Translations under genes and position numbers: made by a program | Notes under the pieces: generated by a model | The model's database searches: none | Seen by the model: the letters and a program-made list of their open reading frames with translations, nothing else | Told to the model about the DNA's origin: nothing | From: PALSA-188 sp963720075 | GTDB lineage: Bacteria > Acidobacteriota > Terriglobia > Terriglobales > Acidobacteriaceae | Assembly (NCBI GenBank): GCA_963720075.1 | Contig: CAVREG010000016.1 | Span: forward strand, 124,001-188,000 | Direction: 5' to 3' | Length of the DNA: 64,000 nucleotides | Shown here: in pieces, positions 18,905-28,871 of the stretch | Layout of the letters: each line of letters starts with the position of its first letter | Position numbering within the stretch: the first letter of the stretch is position 1

Positions 18905-19681
18905 GTGAGTGATCCGACGTTGAGCGAGTCTTCCCTTCCGCGAGAAATGCGGGTCGCGCCGAACTGCGTGGATATCTGGACAGTTCCGTTACAAGCTGAT
19001 CGGCAGATCATTGAACATTTGAGGACGCTGCTCGCGCCCGATGAACGCGAACGCGCGCTTCGCTTTCATGCTGAGAAGCATCAACATTCGTTCGTCGCCG
19101 GCCGCGGGCTTCTGAGGACAATCCTTTCTCGATATGTTCCAGCCCGTCCAGAAAGTCTTGCTTTTCACTACGGCATAAAAGGCAAGCCATATTTGCAGGA
19201 TCATTCTGGATTGCATTTTAATCTCGCTCACTCAGGCGATCGCGCTGTCTATGCTGTAGCGAGCGATGATTTGGGCGTTGACATTGAGCTGATCAAGCCA
19301 GTGAGAGATTCGCAGAAAATCAGTAAGAGATTCTTTTCTCAACGGGAAGCCGATGAACTGAGTGCCCTGGGTCCTGATCAACAAATCGCCGGATTTTTTG
19401 CTTGTTGGACGCGCAAGGAAGCTTATATAAAAGCCACAGGCGAAGGATTGGCCGCGGGATTAAATAAATTTTATGCCGGCGCCGACCCGTCGGATTCGGA
19501 GGGCGGGATTCATATTGATCAAGATGGCCGACCCCCGCAATGGTATTTCAAAGATTTGAGAGTTGGAGATCAATATGCCGGCGCGGTGGTGACCCGATTC
19601 GCGGGGTGCGAAATCCGGCCCTTCAACTTTGAGCGAACTGAGGATTGCGTGCGCTTCCTGGAGAAGAGGACGGCGCCATAA
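18905..19681 (+). CDS. 4'-phosphopantetheinyl transferase (Sfp type)
   Basis: The enzyme moves phosphopantetheine from CoA to carrier-protein domains of fatty acid, polyketide or peptide synthases. The 258-residue product carries the Sfp signatures: FxxGRGLLRxxLxRY, GKPYL, FNLAHSGDRAVYAV, the metal motif GVDIELI and the WTRKEAYIKATGEGL block. The start is the GTG at 18905. The gene is convergent with rfbC. No carrier-protein gene is visible nearby, so the partner is not known. Confidence 0.93.
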   Translation: MSDPTLSESSLPREMRVAPNCVDIWTVPLQADRQIIEHLRTLLAPDERERALRFHAEKHQHSFVAGRGLLRTILSRYVPARPESLAFHYGIKGKPYLQDHSGLHFNLAHSGDRAVYAVASDDLGVDIELIKPVRDSQKISKRFFSQREADELSALGPDQQIAGFFACWTRKEAYIKATGEGLAAGLNKFYAGADPSDSEGGIHIDQDGRPPQWYFKDLRVGDQYAGAVVTRFAGCEIRPFNFERTEDCVRFLEKRTAP

Positions 19682-19743
19682 CCCTATCTTCGGTGACGAA
19701 GCAGTTTTCTCCTAATTTTTGGGATTTCTTATCTTGGCCAGAA

Positions 19744-20289
19744 TTATTGATCGAACTTCTCCGCGTCTCTCAGCGAAGCGCCAAGGGCGTCCTTGGCGGA
19801 AACAATGGGTTGCTCTTTTGATTGCCAGGCTATATTCAAGTCGGGATCATTCCACGCCAGAGTTCGCTCGAACTCCGGATAGTAAAAATCCGTAGTCTTG
19901 TAAACAACGTGCGCGCCACTGGAGAGAACCTGGAAGCCATGAGCCAGGCCCGGCGGAATCCATAACATCTGATTATTTTCACCGGACAAAACAGTGCCGT
20001 ACGAACGGCCAGAAGTGGGCGAGGAAGTTCTTAGGTCAACGGCAACATCGAAAATTTCACCCGCAATCGCTCGCACAAGTTTCCCCTGAGGATGCTGTAT
20101 CTGGTAATGCAACCCTCGCAGAACATTCTTAGATGAGTAGGAATGATTGTCCTGAACGAAATGCTCGCGAATTCCGATCTCTGACATTTTCTTTTCGTTG
20201 TAGGTCTCAAGGAAAAAACCCCGCGAGTCTTTGAAAACTTTCGGCTCGATCAGCAAGACGCCGGGGAGCGGAGTTTCAGAAACCTTCAT
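19744..20289 (-). CDS. rfbC: dTDP-4-dehydrorhamnose 3,5-epimerase
   Basis: RmlC catalyses the double epimerisation of dTDP-4-keto-6-deoxyglucose toward L-rhamnose. At 181 residues it has the cupin motifs of the family, with PKVFKDSRGFFLETYNE near residue 16, the QDNHSYSSKNVLRGLHYQ block and the AHGFQVLS and YKTTDFYYPEFE segments. It lies 47 bases downstream of rfbA on the same strand and ends the rfbBAC unit. The rfbD reductase gene is not in the window. Confidence 0.96.
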   Translation of the reverse strand: MKVSETPLPGVLLIEPKVFKDSRGFFLETYNEKKMSEIGIREHFVQDNHSYSSKNVLRGLHYQIQHPQGKLVRAIAGEIFDVAVDLRTSSPTSGRSYGTVLSGENNQMLWIPPGLAHGFQVLSSGAHVVYKTTDFYYPEFERTLAWNDPDLNIAWQSKEQPIVSAKDALGASLRDAEKFDQ

Positions 20290-20336
20290 TCAGATGCTCC
20301 CAAATGGTCGGCAGAACAATTTTGTGGGTCACGCGA

Positions 20337-21245
20337 TCAAAACACTTTCTCTTTGAGAAGTTGTAGCAGATAAGCGCCATAGCGGTTGTTCTTCATTGGA
20401 GCAGCCGTGGATTCCAGCTGCTCGGCTGTGATGTATCCGTAGCGAAAAGCTATTTCTTCGGGACACGACACCATCAGACCCTGCCGGGTCTCAATGGTCT
20501 CGATAAAGTGCGACGCTTCGAGCATTGCCTCATGCGTTCCCGTATCCAGCCATGCCATCCCTCGACCCATGACTACAACTTCCAGCTGCTGCCGCCTCAT
20601 GTACTCTTTGTTAACGTCAGTGATTTCCAGTTCGCCGCGCCCGGAAGGCTTTAGCGCTTTGGCGATGTCAACCACCTGATTGTCGTAGAAATAAAGTCCT
20701 GTCACCGCATAGCGCGATTTAGGCGACGCGGGCTTTTCTTCAAGGCTCAAAGCCTTCCCCGTCCCGTCAAACTCGACCACGCCATAGCGCTCGGGATCAT
20801 TTACCGGATACGCAAATATTCGCGCCCCAGTCATGCTGGTCCCGGCGCTCATCAGGCTGGTCGCCAGATCGTGACCGTAAAAAATATTGTCCCCTAATAT
20901 AAGCGCGCAACTTGATAAGCCGATAAACGCCTCGCCAACCAGGAAAGCCTGCGCAATGCCTTCGGGGCGGGGCTGCGCAACGTATTCAAAATTGACTCCG
21001 AAACGCGATCCGTCGCCAAGAAGCTGCGTGAACCGTGGCACGTCCTCGGGCGTCGAGATGATTAAAATGTCGCGAATACCCGCCAGCATCAATGTAGAAA
21101 GCGGATAGTAAATCATCGGCTTATCGAAAATTGGCAGCAGGCTCTTGCAAACCGCGTGGGTCACGGGGTATAGCCGCGTGCCCGAGCCGCCCGCCAGAAT
21201 TATGCCCTTGTGATTACAGGATTGCCTGGAACTCGATGTGGACAT
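20337..21245 (-). CDS. rfbA: Glucose-1-phosphate thymidylyltransferase
   Basis: RmlA makes dTDP-glucose from glucose-1-phosphate and dTTP, the entry to dTDP-rhamnose and related deoxysugars. At 302 residues it has the LAGGSGTRLYPVT nucleotide-binding loop (about 16-28), KSLLPIFDKPMIYYPL, GDNIFYGHDL and EEKPASPKSRYAVTGLYFYD. The first ten residues are Ser-rich and may not be translated, but no better start is visible. It follows rfbB by 26 bases. Confidence 0.97.
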   Translation of the reverse strand: MSTSSSRQSCNHKGIILAGGSGTRLYPVTHAVCKSLLPIFDKPMIYYPLSTLMLAGIRDILIISTPEDVPRFTQLLGDGSRFGVNFEYVAQPRPEGIAQAFLVGEAFIGLSSCALILGDNIFYGHDLATSLMSAGTSMTGARIFAYPVNDPERYGVVEFDGTGKALSLEEKPASPKSRYAVTGLYFYDNQVVDIAKALKPSGRGELEITDVNKEYMRRQQLEVVVMGRGMAWLDTGTHEAMLEASHFIETIETRQGLMVSCPEEIAFRYGYITAEQLESTAAPMKNNRYGAYLLQLLKEKVF

Positions 21246-21271
21246 GAATGTGAGTGTTTAACGATAGCATC

Positions 21272-22342
21272 TCAAACAGAGTATTGCTTCGCCATCCACT
21301 GGCGGTAGCTCCCGCTGGTAACATCGCGGATCCACGCCTCGTTGGCCAGATACCACCCGATAGTTTTGCGGATGCCAGTTTCAAACGTTTCTTTTGGACG
21401 CCAGCCGAGTTCGGATTCAAGCTTGCGTGCGTCAATGGCGTAACGCCGGTCATGACCGGGCCGGTCCTGAACATACGTCAGAAGCCTTTCATGAGGCACG
21501 GTCGGATCGCCGGGCCGTAGCTCGTCGAGGATTCTGCAAATGGTGCGCACGATTTCCAGGTTCTGCTTTTCGTTATTACCGCCAATGTTGTAGGTCTCGC
21601 CGACTCTTCCCTTCTCGATGACGGTTCGTATCGCTTCGCAATGGTCCTCGACGTATAGCCAGTCGCGAACATTCTTTCCGTCGCCGTAAACCGGAATAGG
21701 CTTGCCCTGCAACGCATGCAAAATCGTAAGCGGAATCAATTTTTCTGGAAACTGATATGGCCCGTAATTATTGGAGCAATTCGTGGTGAGTGTAGGCAGT
21801 CCGTAGGTGTGATAATAGGCCCGCACAAGATGATCAGAACCCGCCTTGGACGCCGAATATGGGCTGTTCGGAGCGTACGCCGTAGTTTCATTGAAACCCG
21901 GGTCATTAGGACCAAGCGATCCATAAACCTCGTCGGTTGAAACATGCAGAAATCGAAATGCAGACTTCTGTGGCTCGGCTAATTGGGTCCAGTAACCTCG
22001 CGCTTCTTCCAGCAAACTGAATGTGCCGTTCACGTTGGTCCGCACAAAATCGTCTGGGCCATGAATCGAGCGATCCACATGGCTCTCCGCCGCAAAGTGC
22101 ACAATCGCCGCGGGCTGCCACTCCTGAAGAAGTTCGAGCACCACCTTTCGGTCGCATATGTCGCCATGCATAAAACGGTAGCGAGCATCATCTTTAATGC
22201 TGTGAAGATTGGCAGGATTTCCGGCGTAGGTAAGCTTATCGAGATTAACCACCGCCCCCAGCTCAGCAGCGAGCCACTGCAAAATGAAATTCGAGCCAAT
22301 AAACCCGGCCCCACCCGTCACTAGAATTGATCTGCTTTGCAT
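21272..22342 (-). CDS. rfbB: dTDP-glucose 4,6-dehydratase
   Basis: RmlB is an NAD-dependent short-chain dehydrogenase-like enzyme that converts dTDP-glucose to dTDP-4-keto-6-deoxyglucose. The 356-residue protein has the TGGAGFIGSNF dinucleotide fold (about 8-18), HFAAESHVDRSI, the STDEVYGSLG catalytic Thr/Asp/Glu region and the YSASKAGSD active-site Tyr/Lys motif. It is the first gene of the rfbBAC unit and is divergent from the VWFA gene, so the 171-base gap upstream holds promoters for both. Confidence 0.97.
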   Translation of the reverse strand: MQSRSILVTGGAGFIGSNFILQWLAAELGAVVNLDKLTYAGNPANLHSIKDDARYRFMHGDICDRKVVLELLQEWQPAAIVHFAAESHVDRSIHGPDDFVRTNVNGTFSLLEEARGYWTQLAEPQKSAFRFLHVSTDEVYGSLGPNDPGFNETTAYAPNSPYSASKAGSDHLVRAYYHTYGLPTLTTNCSNNYGPYQFPEKLIPLTILHALQGKPIPVYGDGKNVRDWLYVEDHCEAIRTVIEKGRVGETYNIGGNNEKQNLEIVRTICRILDELRPGDPTVPHERLLTYVQDRPGHDRRYAIDARKLESELGWRPKETFETGIRKTIGWYLANEAWIRDVTSGSYRQWMAKQYSV

Positions 22343-22513
22343 TGGATAAAAAGCCCAAGTGAAGTCTAGCAGCCTGCGGAAAGATGCGGCTTATGCAGAA
22401 CCGGGAACGGCCCGATTGGAATCGTTTTTGCGCGCCTGCCGGGTGCAGCCAATTTCCCCGGAAGGATATTTTTGACTTGAGCGACGAAGCGATAGCGAGG
22501 ATGATATTTCAAT

Positions 22514-24392
22514 ATGAGGTTCGCTTTGGGGCGCTTGGCAATTGTTGCGGCAATCGCCTTGCTTACAACGCGGCCGCTCATGGCCGTTGAGCGCCCAGTC
22601 ACTCAGACGCGGGAGCAGGGCGAACTTGTTATCAAGGAAAACGTTCGGCGCGTGATTGTGGATGTTGTGGTTACAGACTCCTCGCGCAAGCCGGTACATG
22701 GACTTACCAGGAAGGATTTTTCGGTCAGCGAAGACGGCAAATCGCAAAAGATTCTCTCCTTTGATGTGCACGACTTAGACTCGACGTTTGTCCCGCCAAA
22801 ACTCCCGCCTCTTCCGCCAAATACTTTTGTGAACGTTCCGGCCGCGCCCGAGCGCGGGCCGCTCTATGTGCTCCTCCTTGCTTCGTAATACATGGCCGGA
22901 AGATCAGCCTTTTGCTCGGCAGCAACTGCTGAAGTTTCTCAGGAATAAACCGCGCGGTACTCGCTTTGCCGTTTTTGTTCTTTCGGACACGCTTCGCTTA
23001 ATGCAAGGATTCACCGAGGACAAAGACCAACTGTTTGCCGCGGCGGATCCGCGAAAGCCGCGCTCCCACCTTCCAATGATTTTTCTCTATGGCAATAACT
23101 ATGGGCGGGGAGATAGTCTTTCGATGATCGCCGTGCTTGCACGAATCGCCCAATATCTGGACGGATTGCCGGGTCGAAAGAATCTAATTTGGTTCTCGGG
23201 ATATTTTCCCGTGCGGATGTTCCCAAGCGATGACGACCCTCCTGACCTTCAAGAGGACATTAAGAAGGTAATTGACACGCTCGTCCAAGCCGAGGTGGCT
23301 GTCTACCTTATTGATGTCCGGGGCGTCGTCATAGGAAATCGCCGAGATCCGGAAGAGACGGACGGCGGTCTGCAGGTCGCCGACTCTCGCGCATGGCAAT
23401 ATGTGAACCCGGTTGTCGGATCGGTTAATCGTGCACAACCGGCAGTCCGTCTTGAGTTGGCCCAATATCCTGGAGGAAGTCCGATGCCCTCGACTCCAAA
23501 TTTTGGCAACTCAATTTCTTTCGGTTATATGGGCGAGGACGATATTGCCGATGCAACCGGGGGCCGTGCCTTTTACAGTACCAATGACTTGAAGGGCGCT
23601 CTCCTAGACGCTACGGAAATCGGCGGCAACTACTACACACTCACCTATGCTCCGAGTAATAAGAATTATGATGGCAAACTTCGCAAGATTCATGTCGCAC
23701 TTTCCCAAAAAGGCTACCAATTGGCCTATCGGCGCTCCTACTATGCCGATGACCCCGATTCATTGGCGCATGGAAGTAGCAAGAAAGAGATCGCTGCGCA
23801 ACAATCGGCTCCCAGAAAGCTGGGCGATTCCCTGTTTGCCAACATGCAACATGGCGCGCCAATGGCGCACGATATTTACTTCCGAGCCCATATCTCAACG
23901 ATTGGCGCGCCAGCCTTGGGCACGCGTGAACAAATGGCAAATCTGGCCGATCAGCCTGGGTATTTTCGTGCGCGACGCAAAAATCGTCCGGCGAAACCGC
24001 TGCCTCCAGTCCAGCTACAAACCTATGCGATTGACTACACTTTGGCGACACAACCCAGACCCGGAACGTCGAAAAATGCGCGGCCTCCGGCCCTCGAAAT
24101 TGCGGCAGCCGCGTTCAACGGCGACGGCGAAATGCTGAACGGCCGCGTGGAGAATAGCGCACCGCCAAATCCTCAAGCCGCCGGAACATCAAACCCGAAT
24201 GGAATCTATCGTGTTGAGCAACAAATTGAAGTTCCCCTGACCGCAACCTCAATACGCATTGCAGTGCGTGATACATCCACTGACCGAATCGGCGCGATGG
24301 AGATCCCGCTGCCGCTCACGCCCGAGACGTCACCGGTTTCAACTCCGTCCCCAAAGTCTAGCGGTTCTCCTAATCCGACAAAGCCTAACTGA
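22514..24392 (+). pseudogene. VWFA-related acidobacterial protein, frameshifted
   Basis: Two overlapping frames together encode one protein of the acidobacterial VWFA-related family (TIGR03436 type). The first (22514-22888) gives a signal peptide, a GELVIKENV strand, the conserved LTRKDFSVSEDG segment and GPLYVLLL, then stops. The second (22866-24392) continues exactly where the first fails, with NTWPEDQPFARQQLLKFL, the VWA core and a C-terminal region rich in Pro/Ser. The frame changes near 22880-22890, consistent with a +1 insertion or 2-base loss. As written, the full protein cannot be made without ribosomal frameshifting. A sequencing error is possible. Confidence 0.8.
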
Positions 24393-24467
24393 GCTCGCCA
24401 TGCTGACTCACTGCTCGCCTCCATACCCGGACTCGGCGCAGTTCTCCTTCGCACAGCGGCGGATGCG

Positions 24468-24884
24468 CTACTTCGAAAGTCTCTCCACAACCAGCTTCGG
24501 GACGGGCCGCGACCGCAGTCTTTGCTGGTTGGCCGGATCAATCCCAGTCCACACTCGCGTCTCGACGCCCTCCACGGCCAGCACTTCACCCTTCAAAAAC
24601 CGGTGCTGGACCAAAAAACTACTTTTCCGCCATTCCAATATTGTTGACTCCGCCAGCAATTCATCCCCGAACGAAGACGGAACAATAAACTTTACCTTCA
24701 AATCTACAATTGGAATTCCAACGATTCCCTGCTCTTTGAACAAGGCCGGCAGCGGCAACCCAGCGTTTTCGAATAGGCTGGTAGTGCAGGCATCGAACCA
24801 TCTGAGGTATTGCGGATAAAACACGATGTCAGCGGGATCGCAATCTCCCCACTCGACCCGAAAGCGTTGCTTGCTAATAAACAT
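24468..24884 (-). CDS. Acyl-CoA thioesterase, 4-hydroxybenzoyl-CoA/YbgC hotdog family
   Basis: A 138-residue hotdog-fold thioesterase. The catalytic segment VEWGDCDPADIVFYPQYLRWFD (Asp at about residue 16) is typical of the 4-hydroxybenzoyl-CoA thioesterase subfamily. The gene is divergent from pobA, whose start is 97 bases away. This suggests the enzyme releases 4-hydroxybenzoate from its CoA thioester, which PobA then hydroxylates. That coupling is inference from position. Some members of the family act on other acyl-CoAs. Confidence 0.88.
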   Translation of the reverse strand: MFISKQRFRVEWGDCDPADIVFYPQYLRWFDACTTSLFENAGLPLPALFKEQGIVGIPIVDLKVKFIVPSSFGDELLAESTILEWRKSSFLVQHRFLKGEVLAVEGVETRVWTGIDPANQQRLRSRPVPKLVVERLSK

Positions 24885-24981
24885 TTCGCGAATTCTTTCC
24901 GGATATGACGTCCAATCGCAGAACGACTAATGCTTTGCAGGATATTTTACATTCAGCCAAATGTTAATGTTGTGAGCTGAA

Positions 24982-26160
24982 ATGCCTATGCGCACACAAG
25001 TCGGCATCGTCGGAGCTGGTCCCGCCGGGCTCGTGCTTTCCCAACTTCTGCATCTCCAGGGCATAGAGTCGGTTGTGCTCGAGAATTGCAGCCGCCAGCA
25101 CGTCGAGGAACGGGTGCGCGCCGGGGTGCTCGAGCAAAACACTGTTGATTTGCTGACGGAAATGGGCGTCGGAGATCGAATGAAGCGGCAAGGTTTAGTC
25201 CATCACGGAATCGAATTACGTTTCGGCTGCCGCGGGCATCGCATTGATTTCGCCGATCTCACCGGCGGTCTGGGCGTCACGATCTACGCGCAAAATGAAG
25301 TCGTAAAGGACTTGACCAATGCCAGATTGGAGGCCGGAGGGCAAGTAGTCTTTGAGGTTGAAGACGCGAGTGTGCACGATTTTGAGTCGTCGAATCCGCG
25401 CATCCAATTTCGACACAATGGTAAGGACGAAACCCTTTACTGCGATTTCATTGCCGGATGCGACGGTTTTCATGGCATTTGCCGCCCGGCGATTGAGGCG
25501 GCTCTGACGTTATACGAGCGCGTTTATCCTTTTGCATGGCTCGGGATTCTCGCTCAGGCTGCGCCTTCTTCTGAAGAGCTGATCTATTGCCATCATGAGC
25601 GCGGGTTCGCCTTGCATAGCATGCGTTCTCCGCAAATCACGCGCCTCTACTTACAATGCGACCCAGAAGAAGATCTCGCGAATTGGCCCGACGATCGGAT
25701 CTGGAGCGAACTTCAAACCAGGTTTGACACCACCGATGGTTGGAAACTCAATCGCGGTGAAATTACGCAGAAAGGCATCACCGGAATGAGAAGCTTCGTC
25801 GCCGAACCCATGCAACGTGGCAACTTGTTTCTTGCGGGAGACGCAGCGCACATCGTTCCGCCGACGGGCGCGAAGGGACTGAACCTCGCGGTCGCTGATG
25901 TTCGCGTCTTAGCGGCCGCCATTGTAGACTTCAACCGTACTGGTCGGCGCGAATTGCTCCACAAATATTCGGAAACTTGCCTGCGTCGTGTCTGGAAGGT
26001 ACAACGCTTCTCGTGGTGGATGACATCAATGTTGCATCGTTTGCTCGATGACAATCCGTTCGACCAGCGGCGGCAGTTGGCCGAACTGGACTATGTGGTC
26101 AGCTCGCGCGCGGCTTCGCAATCGCTCGCGGAAAACTATGTCGGCCTGCCAATGGAGTAA
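24982..26160 (+). CDS. pobA: 4-hydroxybenzoate 3-monooxygenase
   Basis: A 392-residue flavoprotein hydroxylase that converts 4-hydroxybenzoate to protocatechuate with NADPH and O2. The FAD motif GAGPAGLVLSQLL starts near residue 11. The family signature RVRAGVLEQ is at about 44-52, and the second FAD block FLAGDAAHIVPPTGAKGLN at about 284-302. The length is standard. It is divergent from the thioesterase, and the 97-base gap should carry both promoters. No protocatechuate-cleavage genes lie in the window. Confidence 0.95.
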   Translation: MPMRTQVGIVGAGPAGLVLSQLLHLQGIESVVLENCSRQHVEERVRAGVLEQNTVDLLTEMGVGDRMKRQGLVHHGIELRFGCRGHRIDFADLTGGLGVTIYAQNEVVKDLTNARLEAGGQVVFEVEDASVHDFESSNPRIQFRHNGKDETLYCDFIAGCDGFHGICRPAIEAALTLYERVYPFAWLGILAQAAPSSEELIYCHHERGFALHSMRSPQITRLYLQCDPEEDLANWPDDRIWSELQTRFDTTDGWKLNRGEITQKGITGMRSFVAEPMQRGNLFLAGDAAHIVPPTGAKGLNLAVADVRVLAAAIVDFNRTGRRELLHKYSETCLRRVWKVQRFSWWMTSMLHRLLDDNPFDQRRQLAELDYVVSSRAASQSLAENYVGLPME

Positions 26161-26215
26161 GATTTTGCGGAACCGGATTCTGTTATCGTCTTTAGCCTTG
26201 CGTGGAGGATTCACT

Positions 26216-27928
26216 TTGAAGGCAATCACTCAGTTGATCTTTTCGCTCGCTGTAAGCTCTCTCGTCTTATTCCCTTTAGCCTCGTCCCAGGCTGAAGACG
26301 CCTCCTTTCATAATGCGCCTGCGTCCGCGAAGAAGATGACAAATCCTTATTCCGGTCAACCCCAAGCAGCGGTAGCGGGCGCAAAAATTTATGCCAACAC
26401 CTGCGCAAAATGCCACGGCGCGAACGGACAGGGGACAGGAAATGTACCACCTCTGGTTGAAAATCCCACGCTATCCGCGAGCGATGGCGAGATTTTCTGG
26501 TTTATCACCAAAGGGGATATCAACAATGGAATGCCATCGTGGAAGGTTCTTTCCAAGCGGCAACGATGGCAGGTTGTAAGCTTCGTCAAGGCGCTGCCAA
26601 ACGCGCCAAAAATTGCGACCGCCACTGCAACCGCGTCAACGACCACCGATGAAAGCAAATTAGCATCGCCGCAAGCGCCATTCACTGACTACCGGTTCGA
26701 GCAGCCCGGAAATTCCCGCAAGATTACCGTCCAGGATTTGCCGGAGCCATACGCCTCCAAATCCTCAAATAACGGCCCGAGCCTTGTTCCACGTCCGCAT
26801 GACGCCTGGCCCAAAGCTCCGGCTGGTTTCAAAGTCGAACAGTACGCAACCGATCTTGATAACCCACGCCTCATCACAACCGCGCCCAACGGAGATTATT
26901 TTGTTGCTGAAAGTGATGCGGGAAAGATTCTTGTCTTTCGTGGTATAACCAGCGACGGAAAACCTCAGCAAACCGAAACCTTTGCCACCGGACTGAAGCG
27001 TCCGTATGGCATCGCGTTTTATCCTCCGGGACCAAATCCGCAATGGGTCTACGTTGGAAACACCAATGCCGTGGTGCGTTTTCCCTACCAGAACGGCGAC
27101 TTGAAAGCGCGAGCGGCCCCAGAACATATTGCCGATCTGCCTTATGGCGGAGGTCATTGGACCCGCTCCATTCAATTCACACAGGATGGCAAGAAGATGT
27201 TCGTCGCCGTGGGCTCAGCCTCGAATATTGACGACCCAGACACCCATCCTGCCGAAAAAGATCGCGCCGACATCCTGGAATTCGATCCTGATGGCTCCGG
27301 AATGCGCATTTATGCCTACGGCATTCGCAATGCCGGCGGCGGACTCGCCATCAATCCCAAGACCAGTGAGCTATGGTGCTCGGTCAACGAACGCGATGCA
27401 CTTGGCGACAATCTCGTCCCCGATTACATCACGCATGTGCAGGACGGCGGCTTTTACGGCTGGCCCTGGTGGTATATGGGCGGACATCAAGATCCGCGTC
27501 ATAAGGGCAAGCATCCGGAATTGAAGGACAAAGTCATCACCCCCGACGTTCTCCTACAGCCGCATAATGCCTCGTTGCAACTTACTTTTTATGATGGCAA
27601 GCAGTTCCCTGCCGAATATCAGGGAGATATTTTCGCCTCCGAGCACGGATCGTGGAACAAATCAGTCCGAGTCGGATACGAAGTGATTCGCATTCCCCTG
27701 CATCAGACAGGCCACGCAACCGGAGAGTACGAAGACTTCCTCACAGGATTCGTCGTGGACAACGATCACGTCTGGGGGCGCCCCGTTGGGATAACAGTCG
27801 CAACCGACGGATCATTGCTGGTCACGGACGACGGCTCAAGCTCAATCTGGAGGATCAGCTATCCCTTCGGCAGCCCCCACAAACGCAGTGCTCGACTGGA
27901 CCCGCGCAGCGATCATTGTTGGCGTTAG
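26216..27928 (+). CDS. Cytochrome c / PQQ-type sorbosone dehydrogenase fusion
   Basis: An exported dehydrogenase of about 570 residues. I chose the TTG at 26216 because it has GGAGG seven bases upstream and gives a signal peptide. An upstream ATG would overlap pobA without such a signal. A monoheme cytochrome c domain (CAKCH near residue 60) leads into an L-sorbosone/GSDH-like beta-propeller (PYGIAF, GGGHWTRSI, YGIRNAGGG). Quinone substrate oxidation feeding electrons to the heme is the likely role. The last ~20 residues after ISYP are out-of-frame creD sequence, the result of a deletion at the gene end. Confidence 0.87.
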   Translation: MKAITQLIFSLAVSSLVLFPLASSQAEDASFHNAPASAKKMTNPYSGQPQAAVAGAKIYANTCAKCHGANGQGTGNVPPLVENPTLSASDGEIFWFITKGDINNGMPSWKVLSKRQRWQVVSFVKALPNAPKIATATATASTTTDESKLASPQAPFTDYRFEQPGNSRKITVQDLPEPYASKSSNNGPSLVPRPHDAWPKAPAGFKVEQYATDLDNPRLITTAPNGDYFVAESDAGKILVFRGITSDGKPQQTETFATGLKRPYGIAFYPPGPNPQWVYVGNTNAVVRFPYQNGDLKARAAPEHIADLPYGGGHWTRSIQFTQDGKKMFVAVGSASNIDDPDTHPAEKDRADILEFDPDGSGMRIYAYGIRNAGGGLAINPKTSELWCSVNERDALGDNLVPDYITHVQDGGFYGWPWWYMGGHQDPRHKGKHPELKDKVITPDVLLQPHNASLQLTFYDGKQFPAEYQGDIFASEHGSWNKSVRVGYEVIRIPLHQTGHATGEYEDFLTGFVVDNDHVWGRPVGITVATDGSLLVTDDGSSSIWRISYPFGSPHKRSARLDPRSDHCWR

Positions 27929-28871
27929 CGACGCTCGCGGCGCGTTAGCGGATGGAACGCTGGCGATGAATGGCCAGACACTCACCTTTGCTCCGGCGGA
28001 GATTATCGGCAACGCGAATGGCGAACAACGCATTCCGCTGACATACTTTGGCGTAAATGAGCCCAGCTTGGGTGGAGAGAGTTGGGATCAAGCGGCTACA
28101 CACACTCAGTCAAATAAGACGTTCCACGCTACCGCAGCCCTGCGTTTCTCGGGCGCACAACGAATTGCGGTACTCGCCTACGGCAAAACCACTCACCTCA
28201 CCGTCGAGGGCGACTGGCCCAGCCCAAGTTTCGACGGAGGCTTTTTGCCCGTGAAGCGTAGTGTCTCCGCGCAAGGCTTCACTGCCGAGTGGTCGGTGCC
28301 TTTCATTGCCCGCGGCATCCCAGCCCAGGGCCCTAGCGCAGCGGTCAGCGCAATTGACACCACCGCTCTGGGAGTTTCATTTATCGAAGTGGCAGACCCT
28401 TATCAGTCGGTCAACCGTTCGCTCAAGTATGTTCTGCTGTTTGTGGGATTGTTGTTTCTCTCCTACTTTGTCTTTGAAGCCACCACGGGCAGGCGCGTGC
28501 ACCCGGCGCAGTATGTTCTGGTCGGCGTGGCGCAGTTAATCTTCTATCTGCTGCTGCTGTCACTGGCCGAACGGGTTGGGTTCGATTGGGGATTCCTAAT
28601 GGCGGGCGGCGCAACAGTTCTTCTGCTTTCGGCGAATGCCAGCTGGATTTTCAAGAGCCGATTGCAGGGCTTCCGCGCTCTGATCGTGTTCGGATTGCTT
28701 TATCTCTTCATTTACCTTTTGCTGCGTCTGGAGGATAACGCCCTCCTGGTCGGCGCAATCGCCAGCTTTCTCGCCGTTGCCGCCGTTATGTATTTCACCC
28801 GGAATATAGATTGGTATAGTTCTATGTCATCGAGCGCCCAGCCCCCTCCGGCTTCGAAGGACGTGGTGTAG
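27888..28871 (+). pseudogene. creD: CreD-family membrane protein, 5'-truncated remnant
   Basis: The reading frame from GTG at 27888 matches the second half of CreD (PF06123): an extracytoplasmic part starting DWTRAAIIVGVSDARG, then about five membrane helices (from residue 178 on) ending in FTRNIDWYSS. CreD proteins are usually 430-460 residues and begin with a membrane helix and a periplasmic domain. Here about 130 N-terminal residues are missing and the frame merges directly into the preceding dehydrogenase gene. I infer a deletion fusing the two. Translation of a 327-residue fragment is possible but it would lack the anchor helix. Confidence 0.75.

Noticed and set aside
26048..26215. Longer start for the cytochrome c/sorbosone dehydrogenase
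   Set aside because: It overlaps the end of pobA, lacks a signal peptide at its N-terminus and a ribosome-binding site, whereas the TTG at 26216 has both.
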